Of a stretch of DNA of 64,000 bases, positions 26,094-34,687 are shown one piece after another. The position numbers were made by a program, and so were the translations under genes. Positions within the stretch are counted from its first letter, which is position 1. Every line of letters starts with the position of its first letter. The notes beneath the pieces were generated by a model. That model was not told where the DNA came from. It did not search any database and saw only the letters and a program-made list of their open reading frames with translations. This stretch comes from JABDIY01 sp963803875 (GTDB taxonomy: Bacteria > Actinomycetota > Acidimicrobiia > Acidimicrobiales > SZUA-35): the NCBI GenBank assembly GCA_963803875.1, contig CAWDOA010000014.1, positions 1 through 64,000 on the forward strand, read 5' to 3'.

Positions 26094-28768
26094 ATCACGA
26101 AATCGCCAGCGAACTACCCCAAACGAATACTCGCGGCTGCCGATGGATCGACGCCGATCCTGCGGTGGCTACACGACTATGACCGAAGCCGCATCAAAGG
26201 TGATTTCTTCGCCGGCGCCATCGTCGCGGCACTGATGATCCCCCAGTCTCTGGGGTATGCACGGATCGCCGGCGTTCCGGTCGAGGTAGGGCTGTATGCG
26301 GTCCCGTTGGCTTTGGTGGCGTACGCCTTTCTGGGTTCATCACCCCAACTCATTGTCGGCCCGGCGTCCACCGTTGCGATCGTGTCCGGTTCACTGGTCG
26401 CCGACATCAGCCGCGACAATCCTGAGGACGTTGTGGCGATCACGGCAGCCCTGGCGGTGGCATCGGGGGTGGTATTGATCGCCACCGGCCTCCTCCGTGT
26501 TGCATGGATCGCCGAGTTTCTCTCGAGACCGATCGTCACCGGCTTCGTGTTCGGCCTCACCCTCACCATAGTTGTCGGTGAATTGCCCACTCTGCTTGGT
26601 ATTCCCAAACCCGGTGGAGATCTTCTCGGCGTGTTCGTGCGAACCCTGAACAGCATTGGTGACACCGACCTGACAACCCTGGTGATCGGTGGTGTGAGCT
26701 TGGCGGCGCTCCTCGGCGGACGGCGGCTCTCCGCCAGTGTGCCCTGGGGGCTCGTCACCCTGATCGTCGCCGTGGCAGCAGCTCGACTTCTCGAGCTGGA
26801 ATCAAAGGGGTGGCAATGATCGGCGATGTCCCCGGTGGGCTACCTCCGCTGGGCATTCCGACGATCCCCGAGATGATCTGGGAGCGGTGGTTGTTGGCGG
26901 TGCCTCGCTGGCGTTGGTCGCGATGGCGGAAGGACTTGCTGCCACGCGGCTGTTTGCGACTCGGGGTGGGTACAGGGTCGAGACCGAGTACGAACTGGTC
27001 GGCATGGGGGCCGCGAATATCGGAGCCGGCCTGTCCGGAGGCCTCGGTGTGGCAGGGAGCCTCTCCAAGACTGCTGCCGCCGCCCAGGCTGGCAGTACCA
27101 GTCAGGTGACTGGTCTGTCAGCGGCAGCCATGGTCAGCGTGGTGTTGGCAGCGTTCACGTGGTTCTTCACCGATCTACCCCAGGCTGTACTCGACCGCGA
27201 TCGTGATCGCCGCGGTCTGGAGCTTGATGGACGTGCCGGCGCTGCGACGATTCCTCCACATCCGTCAAGCCGACTTTGTCGCAGCAATGGTGGCGATCGG
27301 CGGTGTCGTACTGTTCGGCCCTCTGCCGGGCCTCGGCATCGCCATCGCCACGTCCTTGCTGTCGATCATCTACCGGTCGAGTTCACCACGAATGGAAGTG
27401 CTGGGAAAGATCGAGGCCGAGAAGGCTGCGTGGGGCCGGATGAAGGGCCACACCACCCGCCAGACCGTTCCCGGGATCGTTGTCGTTCGGCTCGACGCTC
27501 CGCTGTTCTGGGCTAACGCAACCGCCATCGAGGACCGCCTACTGGATGAGCTGGACAACTGGCCCGGCACTCACTCTCTCGTGCTCGATCTGGAAGCCAC
27601 GTCACAACTCAGCTCGACCGCGGCGGACATGCTGGAACACCTGCATGGAGAGCTGGCCGCCCGGAACGTCACGCTCTTCCTTGCTCGTGTCATCCACCCG
27701 GTGTCATCAGTTCTGGGTCGAGCGGGATTTCTCGACCTCCTGGGAGAAGATCACATCTGGCACAGCATCTCCCAGTGTGTACGGGCGGCCCGCAAACAGT
27801 TCAAGAAACGTAAGCGAGCTCTTTCCGAAGCTGCGCCCACCGAGTCGGCGGTACTCGAGCCCGTGCCGACGTCGAAGGATGGCAATGGCGATGACAATGA
27901 CGAAACGATCACGCTGGGATTCGACGAGGACATCGAAGTCGTGGATGCCGAGGACAACACCGACGACGATGCGTACGCAGGGCGGACACGCGCGGATGAA
28001 CTTCGAGACAACGTGGTCGACCTGTACATGTGTGCGCTCCATGAGGGGCGGCCGCGAGATTCAGCGTTGTCCTACCTGAGCCCCGACCTCATTCAGCACA
28101 GCACAGGTATTGCCGGCGGAGCCGATGGGTTCATGGCCCATACCGAACAGATGATCGAGCGATATCCAGAGTTGTCCGTGGACGTGGCACTCGTGATTGC
28201 GGACGGTCCTCTGTGCTTCCTTCAACTCGTCTTCAGCGATGATGCCGACGGACGGCAGTGGGTCACCACCGAGTTCTTCGCCGCCGACGAGGACGACAGA
28301 ATCGTCGAACACTGGTCGGTCGTTGCTCCAAGCGCTGCGCAGGAATGGCTGTGGTCCAGCGGTCCCGACGACCCACCCGATGGCGCTGACAACAGCCGGA
28401 CAGAGGACAACAAGAAGCTCGTCAGATCGATGATCGAAGACGACCTGATCCGCCACATGAACACCGGAACTCTGGATGACTACTTCGCAACCGTTTTCGT
28501 GGAGAGCTGTGGATCCCTCCCCGATGGCCAGAGTGCGCTGTGGGACGCGGTCGGCGCCGGAGCCAACGCCAGTTTTGTCTACAACGAACTCGTGATGCTG
28601 GTCGGCGAAGGGGATTACGTTGCAACACTGTGCCGGGCGACGTGGTCGGGTATCGACGTTGCCCACGTCGACATCTTCGGAATGGAAGGTGGACGCATCG
28701 CTGAGCACTGGGACAACACCGAGGTGGTCCCACCCAAGTCCGAACGAGTCAACGCCGGTCCTTTCTGA
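26094..28768 (+). CDS. SulP anion transporter with STAS domain and two C-terminal SnoaL-like domains (frame broken)
   Basis: Four collinear frame segments encode one protein of about 890 residues. Segment 1 (to 26819) gives the SulP start AGAIVAALMIPQSLGYARIAG and several membrane helices. It continues from about 26810 (GVAMIGDVPGGLPPLG), from 26887 (VVGGASLALVAMAEG) and from 27203 (IAAVWSLMDVPALRRF). The breaks lie near 26807 (G run), 26884 and 27195. The STAS domain spans about 27470-27810 (VVVRLDAPLFWANA...LDLEATSQLSSTAAD). After an acidic linker come two NTF2/SnoaL-like domains (about 27990-28350 and 28400-28735). The start is unclear: the frame has no ATG or GTG before 26235. AAGGGG precedes an ATC at 26094, and the gene must begin upstream of 26200 to include the first helix. 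Confidence 0.8.
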
Positions 28769-28802
28769 CGGGCAGGTTGGGTTCGTGGTTTGAGTGCGTG
28801 AA

Positions 28803-30284
28803 CTAGCGGTTCACGGCCACGGCTTGTTCGGCGTTCTCAGCTGCCGCCACCAGACGCTCACTGAGCTGTTTCCATATGACTTTGTGGGCCGGAAGGAGGA
28901 CCCACCAATAGGCTCGCCCGGCCACCCCGCGAGGATGGAATCGTGCCAGCTGACGCAAGCAGGTTTCGCCGTTTTCTCCGGTGATGATCCGCCATTCGAG
29001 CCAGGCTCCGCCCGGTACCTTCATCTCCGCTCTGAGACGCAGCAACGAGGGCCGTTCATAGGCTTCGACCCGAAAGAAGTCGAGTGCGTCGCCAACTCGT
29101 AGTTCGTCGGGGTGGCGTCGGCCCCGCCGCATTCCGACTCCACCGATGATCTTGTCGAGCCAACCACGAATCGTCCAGAGAATGTTGGCGGCATACCAAC
29201 CGCGTTCGCCGCCCACACCGGTCACCGTGGTGAACAGGGCGTCGGGGCCGGCCGTCGAGACCACCTCTTGGATGTCCTCGTAGATGGTGCCTCCGGCCCA
29301 GTCGGGATCCTGGGGCATGGGCGACGCAGGTGCGGTGCCACGGGCGCTGTCCATCCAGCTGGTCTTCATCTCGAGATCTCCGACCACGGCGAGAGCTCGC
29401 TCGATGGCGGTGTCGAGTGTGTAGGGCGTGTGGTCGATGAATCGTCGAACATCTCGTTCGGGCCGGACGACGACGTCATTGATCAGGCTGTCGACCAGGG
29501 GGCGGGCAAGCCCGTACGGCAGCGGGGTCACAAGGTTGATCCAGTGGGAGGACAGGCGAGGGGTGAGAAGCGGCACCGGAATGATCAAACGCTTCCGGAG
29601 GCCGGCGATCGCGGCGTACCGATCCATCATGTCGCGGTAGGTGAGCACGTCAGGGCCGCCGATCTCCAGGATCTCACCCGCCGTTTCCGGCGTATCGAGG
29701 ACTGCGACGAGGTAGAAGAGGACGTCTGCGATTCCAATGGGCTGACACTTGGTGGTGGTTACCCAGCGCGGGCAGATCATGGCGGGAAGAACCTCGTCGA
29801 GGTGACGAAGCATTTCGAACGAAGCGCTCCCGGAACCGATGATGACCGCAGCACGCAACTCGGTGACGGGCACGGTCCCGGCGGCAAGTACATGACCGAC
29901 TTCGTGCCGGCTCGCAAGATGGTCTGAGAGGCGATCAGGCTGGTCCTCGCCGAGTCCGCCCAGGTAGATAATCCGTTTCACGCCAGCCTCTTCTGCAGCG
30001 TTTCTCGTGTTCTGAGCCCCGATGCGGTCGGCTTCTTCGAAGTCGCCGGCGTGGCCCATTGCATGAACGAGGTAGTAGACGGCGTCAATCCCCTGCAACG
30101 CTTGGTCGACCGACCGGCGATCGAGGACATCCGCGGCGACTACCTCAACTTCAGAGCGCCAGTCGACCCCGGCCAGCTTGTCCGGTGTCCGGGCCAGGCA
30201 CCGGACCTCATGGCCCTCTTCCAGAAGTTTGGGAACGAGCCTGCCACCGACGTATCCGGTGGAACCGATTACTGCGACCCTCAT
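28803..30284 (-). CDS. NAD(P)-binding SDR with C-terminal DUF2867
   Basis: 493 residues. The N-terminal half is an NmrA/complex-I-39-kDa-like Rossmann domain: MRVAVIGSTGYVGGRLVPKLLEEGHEVRCLAR (GxxGxxG at 7-13), DAVYYLVHAMGH (about 69) and IIYLGGLGED. The C-terminal half (about 320-480) matches DUF2867: GERGWYAANILWTIRGWLDKIIGGVGMRRGRR...VGDALDFFRVE. The fusion is typical of Actinobacteria; its substrate is unknown. Its ATG overlaps the stop of the upstream SRPBCC gene (ATGA), so they are one operon. Confidence 0.88.
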   Translation of the reverse strand: MRVAVIGSTGYVGGRLVPKLLEEGHEVRCLARTPDKLAGVDWRSEVEVVAADVLDRRSVDQALQGIDAVYYLVHAMGHAGDFEEADRIGAQNTRNAAEEAGVKRIIYLGGLGEDQPDRLSDHLASRHEVGHVLAAGTVPVTELRAAVIIGSGSASFEMLRHLDEVLPAMICPRWVTTTKCQPIGIADVLFYLVAVLDTPETAGEILEIGGPDVLTYRDMMDRYAAIAGLRKRLIIPVPLLTPRLSSHWINLVTPLPYGLARPLVDSLINDVVVRPERDVRRFIDHTPYTLDTAIERALAVVGDLEMKTSWMDSARGTAPASPMPQDPDWAGGTIYEDIQEVVSTAGPDALFTTVTGVGGERGWYAANILWTIRGWLDKIIGGVGMRRGRRHPDELRVGDALDFFRVEAYERPSLLRLRAEMKVPGGAWLEWRIITGENGETCLRQLARFHPRGVAGRAYWWVLLPAHKVIWKQLSERLVAAAENAEQAVAVNR

Positions 30285-30673
30285 GCGTCCGCCATTTCAT
30301 TCACGGCCATCGCTTCGAGGCGGTGCAGCGCCAGTTGGCACACCGGGATGTAGCCCGCAGCTGGCCATGGGACACCGAATCCCACACGACAACGACCGGC
30401 ACTCAATCCCTCCACGGTGTGGTCGGTGGCGGGCAGTCCTGCGACCTTCCATGCCCAGTATGTGCCTTCGGAATAGTCGGTGATCTCGAACCCTGCTTCC
30501 ACCCCAATCGCCGTGGTGACAATCCCCCGGCAACCCCGTTCCATGCGGGTCCCAACGAGGCGGGCGCTTCGTACGCTCGGTCCCCACTCGGGCCAACGAT
30601 CAAGATCGGTGAGCAGGTCCCACAAAACGGCTGCGGGGGCATCGATGGAGCGCCAGACGGTGAGTCTCTTCAC
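30281..30673 (-). CDS. SRPBCC-family (START-like) protein
   Basis: 130 residues. The helix-grip fold is recognisable from SIDAPAAVLWDLLTDLDRWPEWGPSVRSARLVG (about 8-40), the standard SRPBCC N-terminal helix and strand. The later strands GIVTTAIGVEAGFEITDYSEGTYWAWKVAGLPATDHTVE complete the hydrophobic-ligand cavity. Ligand or reaction is unknown. GTG start at 30673, middle gene of a three-gene minus-strand group (SRPBCC, SRPBCC, SDR-DUF2867) with a 4-nt overlap to the next. Confidence 0.82.
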   Translation of the reverse strand: MKRLTVWRSIDAPAAVLWDLLTDLDRWPEWGPSVRSARLVGTRMERGCRGIVTTAIGVEAGFEITDYSEGTYWAWKVAGLPATDHTVEGLSAGRCRVGFGVPWPAAGYIPVCQLALHRLEAMAVNEMADA

Positions 30674-30721
30674 CGGATGAAGCCTAACGCTGCGTCGGGT
30701 TCCAACGAGAAGCCCAGCCGC

Positions 30722-31246
30722 CTACGGAGGTGCAATTTCGGTGATAGTGACCTCCGCTGGATCAAGTTCGAGCTTCTCGTACAGATTCGATGCGAACCGC
30801 CTGCCGGTGGCCCGCATGCTGGAGTGCATGATTCTTTCGACCGCCGGACGGGAAAGACCCGGTAGCGGCAGGTCGACCCGGAGAACGAGGTCCACCTTCA
30901 GGCCGGTTGCTCTGTCCCCTTCGGCTGTCAGGTCGTAGGTACCTTCGACAGCAGCGCGCTCGTTCACCCCGTTTGCAGGGTCGTGGGCGAACACGATCTG
31001 GCGACCTTCGGTGAACTCCATCCGTTCGGTGAACACCGGCTCGACTTTCAGGCCCAGTCCCTCGATGCCGTTCAACGTCCATGTCCATTTCGAGCCCGAT
31101 GCCTTGATCGATCGGACCAGCGGGGTGAGCGCAGCCAGCGTGTCAGGATCGGTGATCAACTTCCAGATCTGATCGGATGGAACCGGCACCGTGGACACGG
31201 AGATGTTGCGGGCAGAGAACCAGGTCACCGGATGTTTGTACAGCAT
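30722..31246 (-). CDS. SRPBCC-family (START-like) protein
   Basis: 174 residues from ATG 31246 (MLYKHPVTWFSARN). The segment VSTVPVPSDQIWKLITDPDTLAALTPLVRSI is the START-like entry. TGLKVDLVLRVDLPLPGLSRPAVERIMHSSMRATGRRFASNLYEKL forms the closing strand and long C-terminal helix. The frame is open upstream to 31762, but that part overlaps the divergent kinase gene and lacks coding character. Probably first gene of the group with the next SRPBCC (48 bp away) and SDR-DUF2867. Confidence 0.8.
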   Translation of the reverse strand: MLYKHPVTWFSARNISVSTVPVPSDQIWKLITDPDTLAALTPLVRSIKASGSKWTWTLNGIEGLGLKVEPVFTERMEFTEGRQIVFAHDPANGVNERAAVEGTYDLTAEGDRATGLKVDLVLRVDLPLPGLSRPAVERIMHSSMRATGRRFASNLYEKLELDPAEVTITEIAPP

Positions 31247-31369
31247 TGAGCGGACAGCCGACCAACCGTGGTGCTGGCGTCTACGGGGCAGCGAACACCG
31301 CAGATGGGTACCAAGGTTGGCATGATGGAACGACGTTGGGCGATACCAAAGGTGAATGATGGCGCCAGC

Positions 31370-32410
31370 ATGACCAGAACAGATCACAGTGCCGAAACCG
31401 TGCTGCGCACTTGTCAGGAAGCCATTCCCGCCTGGCGCCAACTGACGGCGGCCGATTTCGAATTCGACGACCCAAAGGGATTTTCTTCGTTCACCATCGG
31501 GGTTCGTGCTCGACAGCCGATCGACCCGCCGGCGGTCCTCTACCGGCAGCTCTCTGGCAAGGAGAACGCCATCCTCGACTTCGAAGCCGAGCGGGCGGTT
31601 TTCCTGCTTCTGGGGGAAGCCGAAATCGCCGCCCGTTGTCTGCACTACGACGAGAGCTGCCGAATCGAGACGTTCTACCACGGTCGAACCTTGACCGCCG
31701 AGGACGTCTTCGACCCCGTGATCCAACGAGGTGTTGCCGCCGAGTTGCACCGGCTTCATCAACTCGAACCCAGCGGCCTACCATCCGAGACATTTTTCGA
31801 GTTGCTGAGCCACAAATGGGGCGCGCTGGCACGATTCGTTCTCACCGAAGGCGCTGCGTCATTCCCTCTCGGGGAACAGAAGCTGTGCGGCGAACTGCAG
31901 GCGATCTACAGCCCCGAGACCCTCGCCAAAGTGCTCCGATGCTTGCCCGAAGGTGATCCGGTGTTCTGTCACAACGACACCTATCACGGCAACGTGTTCC
32001 TCATCGACGATGGCACCGTGAAGCTACTGGACTTCGAGTTTTCGTGTTTGAATCACATTGCCTTCGACTTCGCCAACTTCTTCGCCGAAACCGTGATGGA
32101 GCACGGCCTACCGAACCCGCCACACTTCCGAATCGCGGAGCCGAGATTCACCGACGACGACCTCCGCTCGTTCATCGGCTTCTACCTCGAGAACGCCGAG
32201 TTCGAAGATGTGCTGGCCAAGGAGGCTCGTTTGTCCGAGCTAGTCACCCAGACCCGGCGAGCCCTGATGCTGTCCGACTACATGTACGCAATGGCTGCCA
32301 TTCCGTTGGCGCTCGAACCGATTCAGAAGATCAGGTTCATTCCGTACGCACACCAACGATTCCAGAAGTTTTTGAACCGATGGGATCAGGAGTTCGGCCA
32401 GCTCCACTGA
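31370..32410 (+). CDS. Choline/ethanolamine-kinase-like phosphotransferase
   Basis: A kinase-fold phosphotransferase of about 346 residues. Catalytic motifs: VFCHNDTYHGNVFLI (Brenner box HNDxxxxN, about 206-220) and VKLLDFEFSCLNHIAFDFANFF (DFE metal site, about 225-246), both typical of choline/ethanolamine kinases. The N-lobe has AVLYRQLSGKENAILDFEAE (VAIK-like and alpha-C region). Substrate could be choline, ethanolamine or another alcohol. The start is uncertain among ATG 31370 (MTRTDHSAE), GTG 31352 and ATG 31325; 31370 is chosen because it gives a normal N-terminus. Confidence 0.82.
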   Translation: MTRTDHSAETVLRTCQEAIPAWRQLTAADFEFDDPKGFSSFTIGVRARQPIDPPAVLYRQLSGKENAILDFEAERAVFLLLGEAEIAARCLHYDESCRIETFYHGRTLTAEDVFDPVIQRGVAAELHRLHQLEPSGLPSETFFELLSHKWGALARFVLTEGAASFPLGEQKLCGELQAIYSPETLAKVLRCLPEGDPVFCHNDTYHGNVFLIDDGTVKLLDFEFSCLNHIAFDFANFFAETVMEHGLPNPPHFRIAEPRFTDDDLRSFIGFYLENAEFEDVLAKEARLSELVTQTRRALMLSDYMYAMAAIPLALEPIQKIRFIPYAHQRFQKFLNRWDQEFGQLH

Positions 32411-32493
32411 TCCGTGTGGTCCGGATCCTCAATTCGTGATCTACCCTGCATGATCTAACGTGCATGACCCTCGGGCGAGGGATCGAGGAGCGC

Positions 32494-32901
32494 ATGGACC
32501 TGCTACGAGAATTTCGGCACTATCTGTTCACGGCTCGTGCCCTGGATTTGGCGATCGGGGTCGTGGTGGGCGTTGCCTTTGGCACGGTCATCAAGTCCTT
32601 CGTCGACAACCTGATCAGTCCTCTGATGTCCGTAGTGGGAAACTTCGACTTCTCCGAGCTGTCGTTCGCATTCCGAGGTGGCGAGTTTCTCTACGGTCGT
32701 TTCATCAACGACGTCATCGCGTTCATGCTGGTCGCTCTCACGGTGTTCCTGGCGGTCGTCCGCCCAAAACGTGCCTACGAGGCGCGCCTGGAGGCACAGT
32801 CCGAACCGACCATCACGTGTCCGGCCTGCCTTTCCACCATTCCCGCAGCTGCACGGCGCTGCGCCTTCTGCCGAGAGGACCAGTCCGGTGAACAAGGATG
32901 A
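32494..32901 (+). CDS. mscL: MscL, large-conductance mechanosensitive channel with C-terminal zinc ribbon
   Basis: 135 residues. The N-terminal helix MDLLREFRHYLF is followed by TM1 ALDLAIGVVVGVAFGTVIKSFVDNLISPLM (about 14-43), a short periplasmic loop and TM2 VIAFMLVALTVFLAVVRP (about 76-93). The tail carries CPACLSTIPAAARRCAFC, a double CxxC resembling a zinc ribbon, where E. coli MscL has only a helical bundle. The channel releases solutes on hypo-osmotic shock. ATG 32494 is chosen (GAGGAG just upstream) over ATG 32464. Confidence 0.93.
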   Translation: MDLLREFRHYLFTARALDLAIGVVVGVAFGTVIKSFVDNLISPLMSVVGNFDFSELSFAFRGGEFLYGRFINDVIAFMLVALTVFLAVVRPKRAYEARLEAQSEPTITCPACLSTIPAAARRCAFCREDQSGEQG

Positions 32902-33115
32902 ACGACGGGTTGGTTCCCGACCCGCAGAAGCATCACGCCGCGCCCATCGATTACCCGAGATGGCTCGGGTTGCCCCCTGTGCCAATCCTTCGCTCTTGGC
33001 ATTGACACGGCTCCATCTCGGCCGCGAAGACTCGACCGGCGGCGCACCGGGCCTCGGGTTCGGTGACTAGGTCGGCCGGCCTGTGGCTCCTACAGGAGAC
33101 AGCCGCCGGGGTCAC

Positions 33116-33865
33116 TCAACCGATGATCGAGGGCGTGTGGCCGGCCAGGATGTCCTGTTCCATCGTGTTGAGTTGCTCGGCCGGCGCAAGGCCAACATTG
33201 GTGAGTTCGTCTCGGAGCCGGGAGCACGCCCGCAGCGCTTCGACTCGCCGACCACACCCGGCCAGGGCAGCAATCAACAGGTACCAGAGGTGTTCTCGGT
33301 ACGGGTTCTCCTCGACGGCACTTTCGAGTTCGCCAACAACCAGCTCATCATGGCCCAACAACAGGTCGGCCTCCAGAATGAGCTCCATGGCGAGGAGTCG
33401 TAGCTCGTCGAGCCGATACGCCTCGAGCCGGAAGCCCTCGTCGTCAGCGAGTTCTCCGAACGGCCGCCCACGCCACAGGGCAAGCGCCTGACGGCACATG
33501 CCCTGGGACCGTTCGGGATCCTCCCGCGCCTCAGCGGCGTCGTTGACGAGCTTCTCGAACGCCAACGCATCGATTGTGTCGGCGCCTGCTCTCAATTCGT
33601 ATGAGTGGTCCGTCCGCACGATTGCGTCGGTGCCGAGGACCTGTCGCAGGTGGGAGACATAGGACTGAAGCGTGTTGTACGCCGATGCCGGCCGATGGTC
33701 GTCCCAAAGGACCTCGTACAGGTAGTCGATGGGGACGGCGTGGTCAGCTCCGATCGCAAGCGCTCCCAACAATGCACGGGCCTGGTGGCCCCCGACGGTC
33801 ACCGGTCCCGAAGGCGTGAGAACGTCGATCGGGCCGAGCACTCGGATCATGTGTTGGTCATACAT
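33116..33865 (-). CDS. BTAD-domain (SARP/AfsR-type) transcriptional regulator
   Basis: 249 residues. The N-terminal OmpR-like winged helix covers about 5-95: IRVLGPIDVLTPSGPVTVGGHQARALLGALAIGADHAVP and NTLQSYVSHLRQVLG. A bacterial transcriptional activator domain (TPR-like) covers about 100-245: YELRAGADTIDALAFEKLVNDA and LRLLAMELILEADLLLGHDELV. No NB-ARC module follows, so it is a short SARP. It is divergent from the repeat-protein gene, with inverted CAGTGTCTC sites between them, so that gene is the obvious candidate target. Confidence 0.88.
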   Translation of the reverse strand: MYDQHMIRVLGPIDVLTPSGPVTVGGHQARALLGALAIGADHAVPIDYLYEVLWDDHRPASAYNTLQSYVSHLRQVLGTDAIVRTDHSYELRAGADTIDALAFEKLVNDAAEAREDPERSQGMCRQALALWRGRPFGELADDEGFRLEAYRLDELRLLAMELILEADLLLGHDELVVGELESAVEENPYREHLWYLLIAALAGCGRRVEALRACSRLRDELTNVGLAPAEQLNTMEQDILAGHTPSIIG

Positions 33866-33884
33866 GGCCTCTCATCTCCGATTC

Positions 33885-33950
33885 CAGTGTCTCCCATGTG
33901 GTTTACATGTCCAGTGCCAGAGGTCCTAAAGCTTTGGTACAGAGACACTG
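33885..33950. promoter_or_regulatory. Inverted CAGTGTCTC sites in the BTAD regulator/repeat-protein divergent region
   Basis: CAGTGTCTC at 33885-33893 is exactly reversed as GAGACACTG at 33942-33950 (arms 48 bp apart), with a partial direct copy CCAGTGCCAG at 33911-33920. The 156-bp region between the two divergent starts is the expected place for regulator binding. This is pattern evidence only; SARP sites are usually direct heptamers. Confidence 0.4.
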
Positions 33951-34021
33951 CCAGCTGCCCACAAGAAATGTGGGGAAAATAGGAGACGAAAAGAAACGAG
34001 AACAGAGGAAAGGAGAATGTG

Positions 34022-34618
34022 ATGAACAAACTGTATGAACCGCACCCAGGTCGGGAAGCGGTCAAGGATCTGCGCGAGACACACGAGGATCTCCCCGAAC
34101 TTCCTCACGATGTCACCATCCCTGATGACGTCAGCGGGCTGACACACCCTGTGACAGCTGGCGGTGGTCGAGCGGCGTCTGGCATTCGCTGGATGCGATG
34201 GGTACCCGCACTGCTCTTGGTAGCGGCGTGCGCAGCAGTTGTTGGTCTGGCACTTCGCGGTGACAGCGCTGACACGGTGGCCCCACAACCGTGGATCACC
34301 ATCACCGAAGGCCCAGGGTCCAACTCGCTTGCTCCCACAGGTGCCATCGCAAACCCAGTTCCATGGGTAACGCTCACTGAAGGGCCGGGATCGAACTCCC
34401 TGGCCGCCACGCGAGTGGCAGTCCCGGTCCCATGGGTAACAGTGACTGAAGGCCCGGGATCGAACTCCCTGGCCGCCACGCGAGTGGCAGTCCCAGTCCC
34501 ATGGGTAACAGTGACTGAAGGCCCGGGATCGAACTCCCTGGCCGCCACGCGAGTGGCAGTCCCAGTCCCATGGGTAACGGTCACGGAAGGCCCAGGATCG
34601 AACTCCCTGGCCCCGTAG
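34022..34618 (+). CDS. Membrane-anchored protein with tandem 23-residue TEGPGSNSLA repeats
   Basis: 198 residues of unknown function. A cytoplasmic N-terminus (about 1-55; the IPDDV segment resembles that of small actinobacterial anti-sigma-like proteins) leads to one transmembrane segment WVPALLLVAACAAVVGLAL (about 60-78). The outside part is almost wholly five repeats of PWVTVTEGPGSNSLAATRVAVPV: one degenerate 24-mer, three near-identical 23-mers and a final partial ending ...SNSLAP at the stop. AAAGGAG precedes the ATG at 34022. No homologous domain is recognised. A terminator hairpin follows at once. Confidence 0.8.
   Translation: MNKLYEPHPGREAVKDLRETHEDLPELPHDVTIPDDVSGLTHPVTAGGGRAASGIRWMRWVPALLLVAACAAVVGLALRGDSADTVAPQPWITITEGPGSNSLAPTGAIANPVPWVTLTEGPGSNSLAATRVAVPVPWVTVTEGPGSNSLAATRVAVPVPWVTVTEGPGSNSLAATRVAVPVPWVTVTEGPGSNSLAP
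34289..34615 (+). repeat. 69-nt tandem coding repeats
   Basis: Units begin at 34289 (72 nt, diverged), 34361, 34430, 34499 and 34568 (partial, 48 nt to the stop). The three full units after the first are nearly identical at DNA level, including silent positions, which points to recent expansion by slippage or unequal recombination. The copy number may also vary by assembly. Confidence 0.92.
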
Positions 34619-34631
34619 ACCTGGTAATTCG

Positions 34632-34660
34632 AAACACGTGCTCTCACCGGGCACGTGTTT
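34632..34660. terminator. Bidirectional intrinsic terminator
   Basis: AAACACGTGC (34632-34641) pairs perfectly with GCACGTGTTT (34651-34660) across a 9-nt loop. The T-rich end on the plus strand and A-rich start give a U-tract in both directions. It sits 13 bp after the repeat-protein stop and 27 bp from the end of the opposing ureohydrolase gene. Confidence 0.8.
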
Positions 34661-34687
34661 TGTGGTGCACGTTGAGCGGTATTCAAC

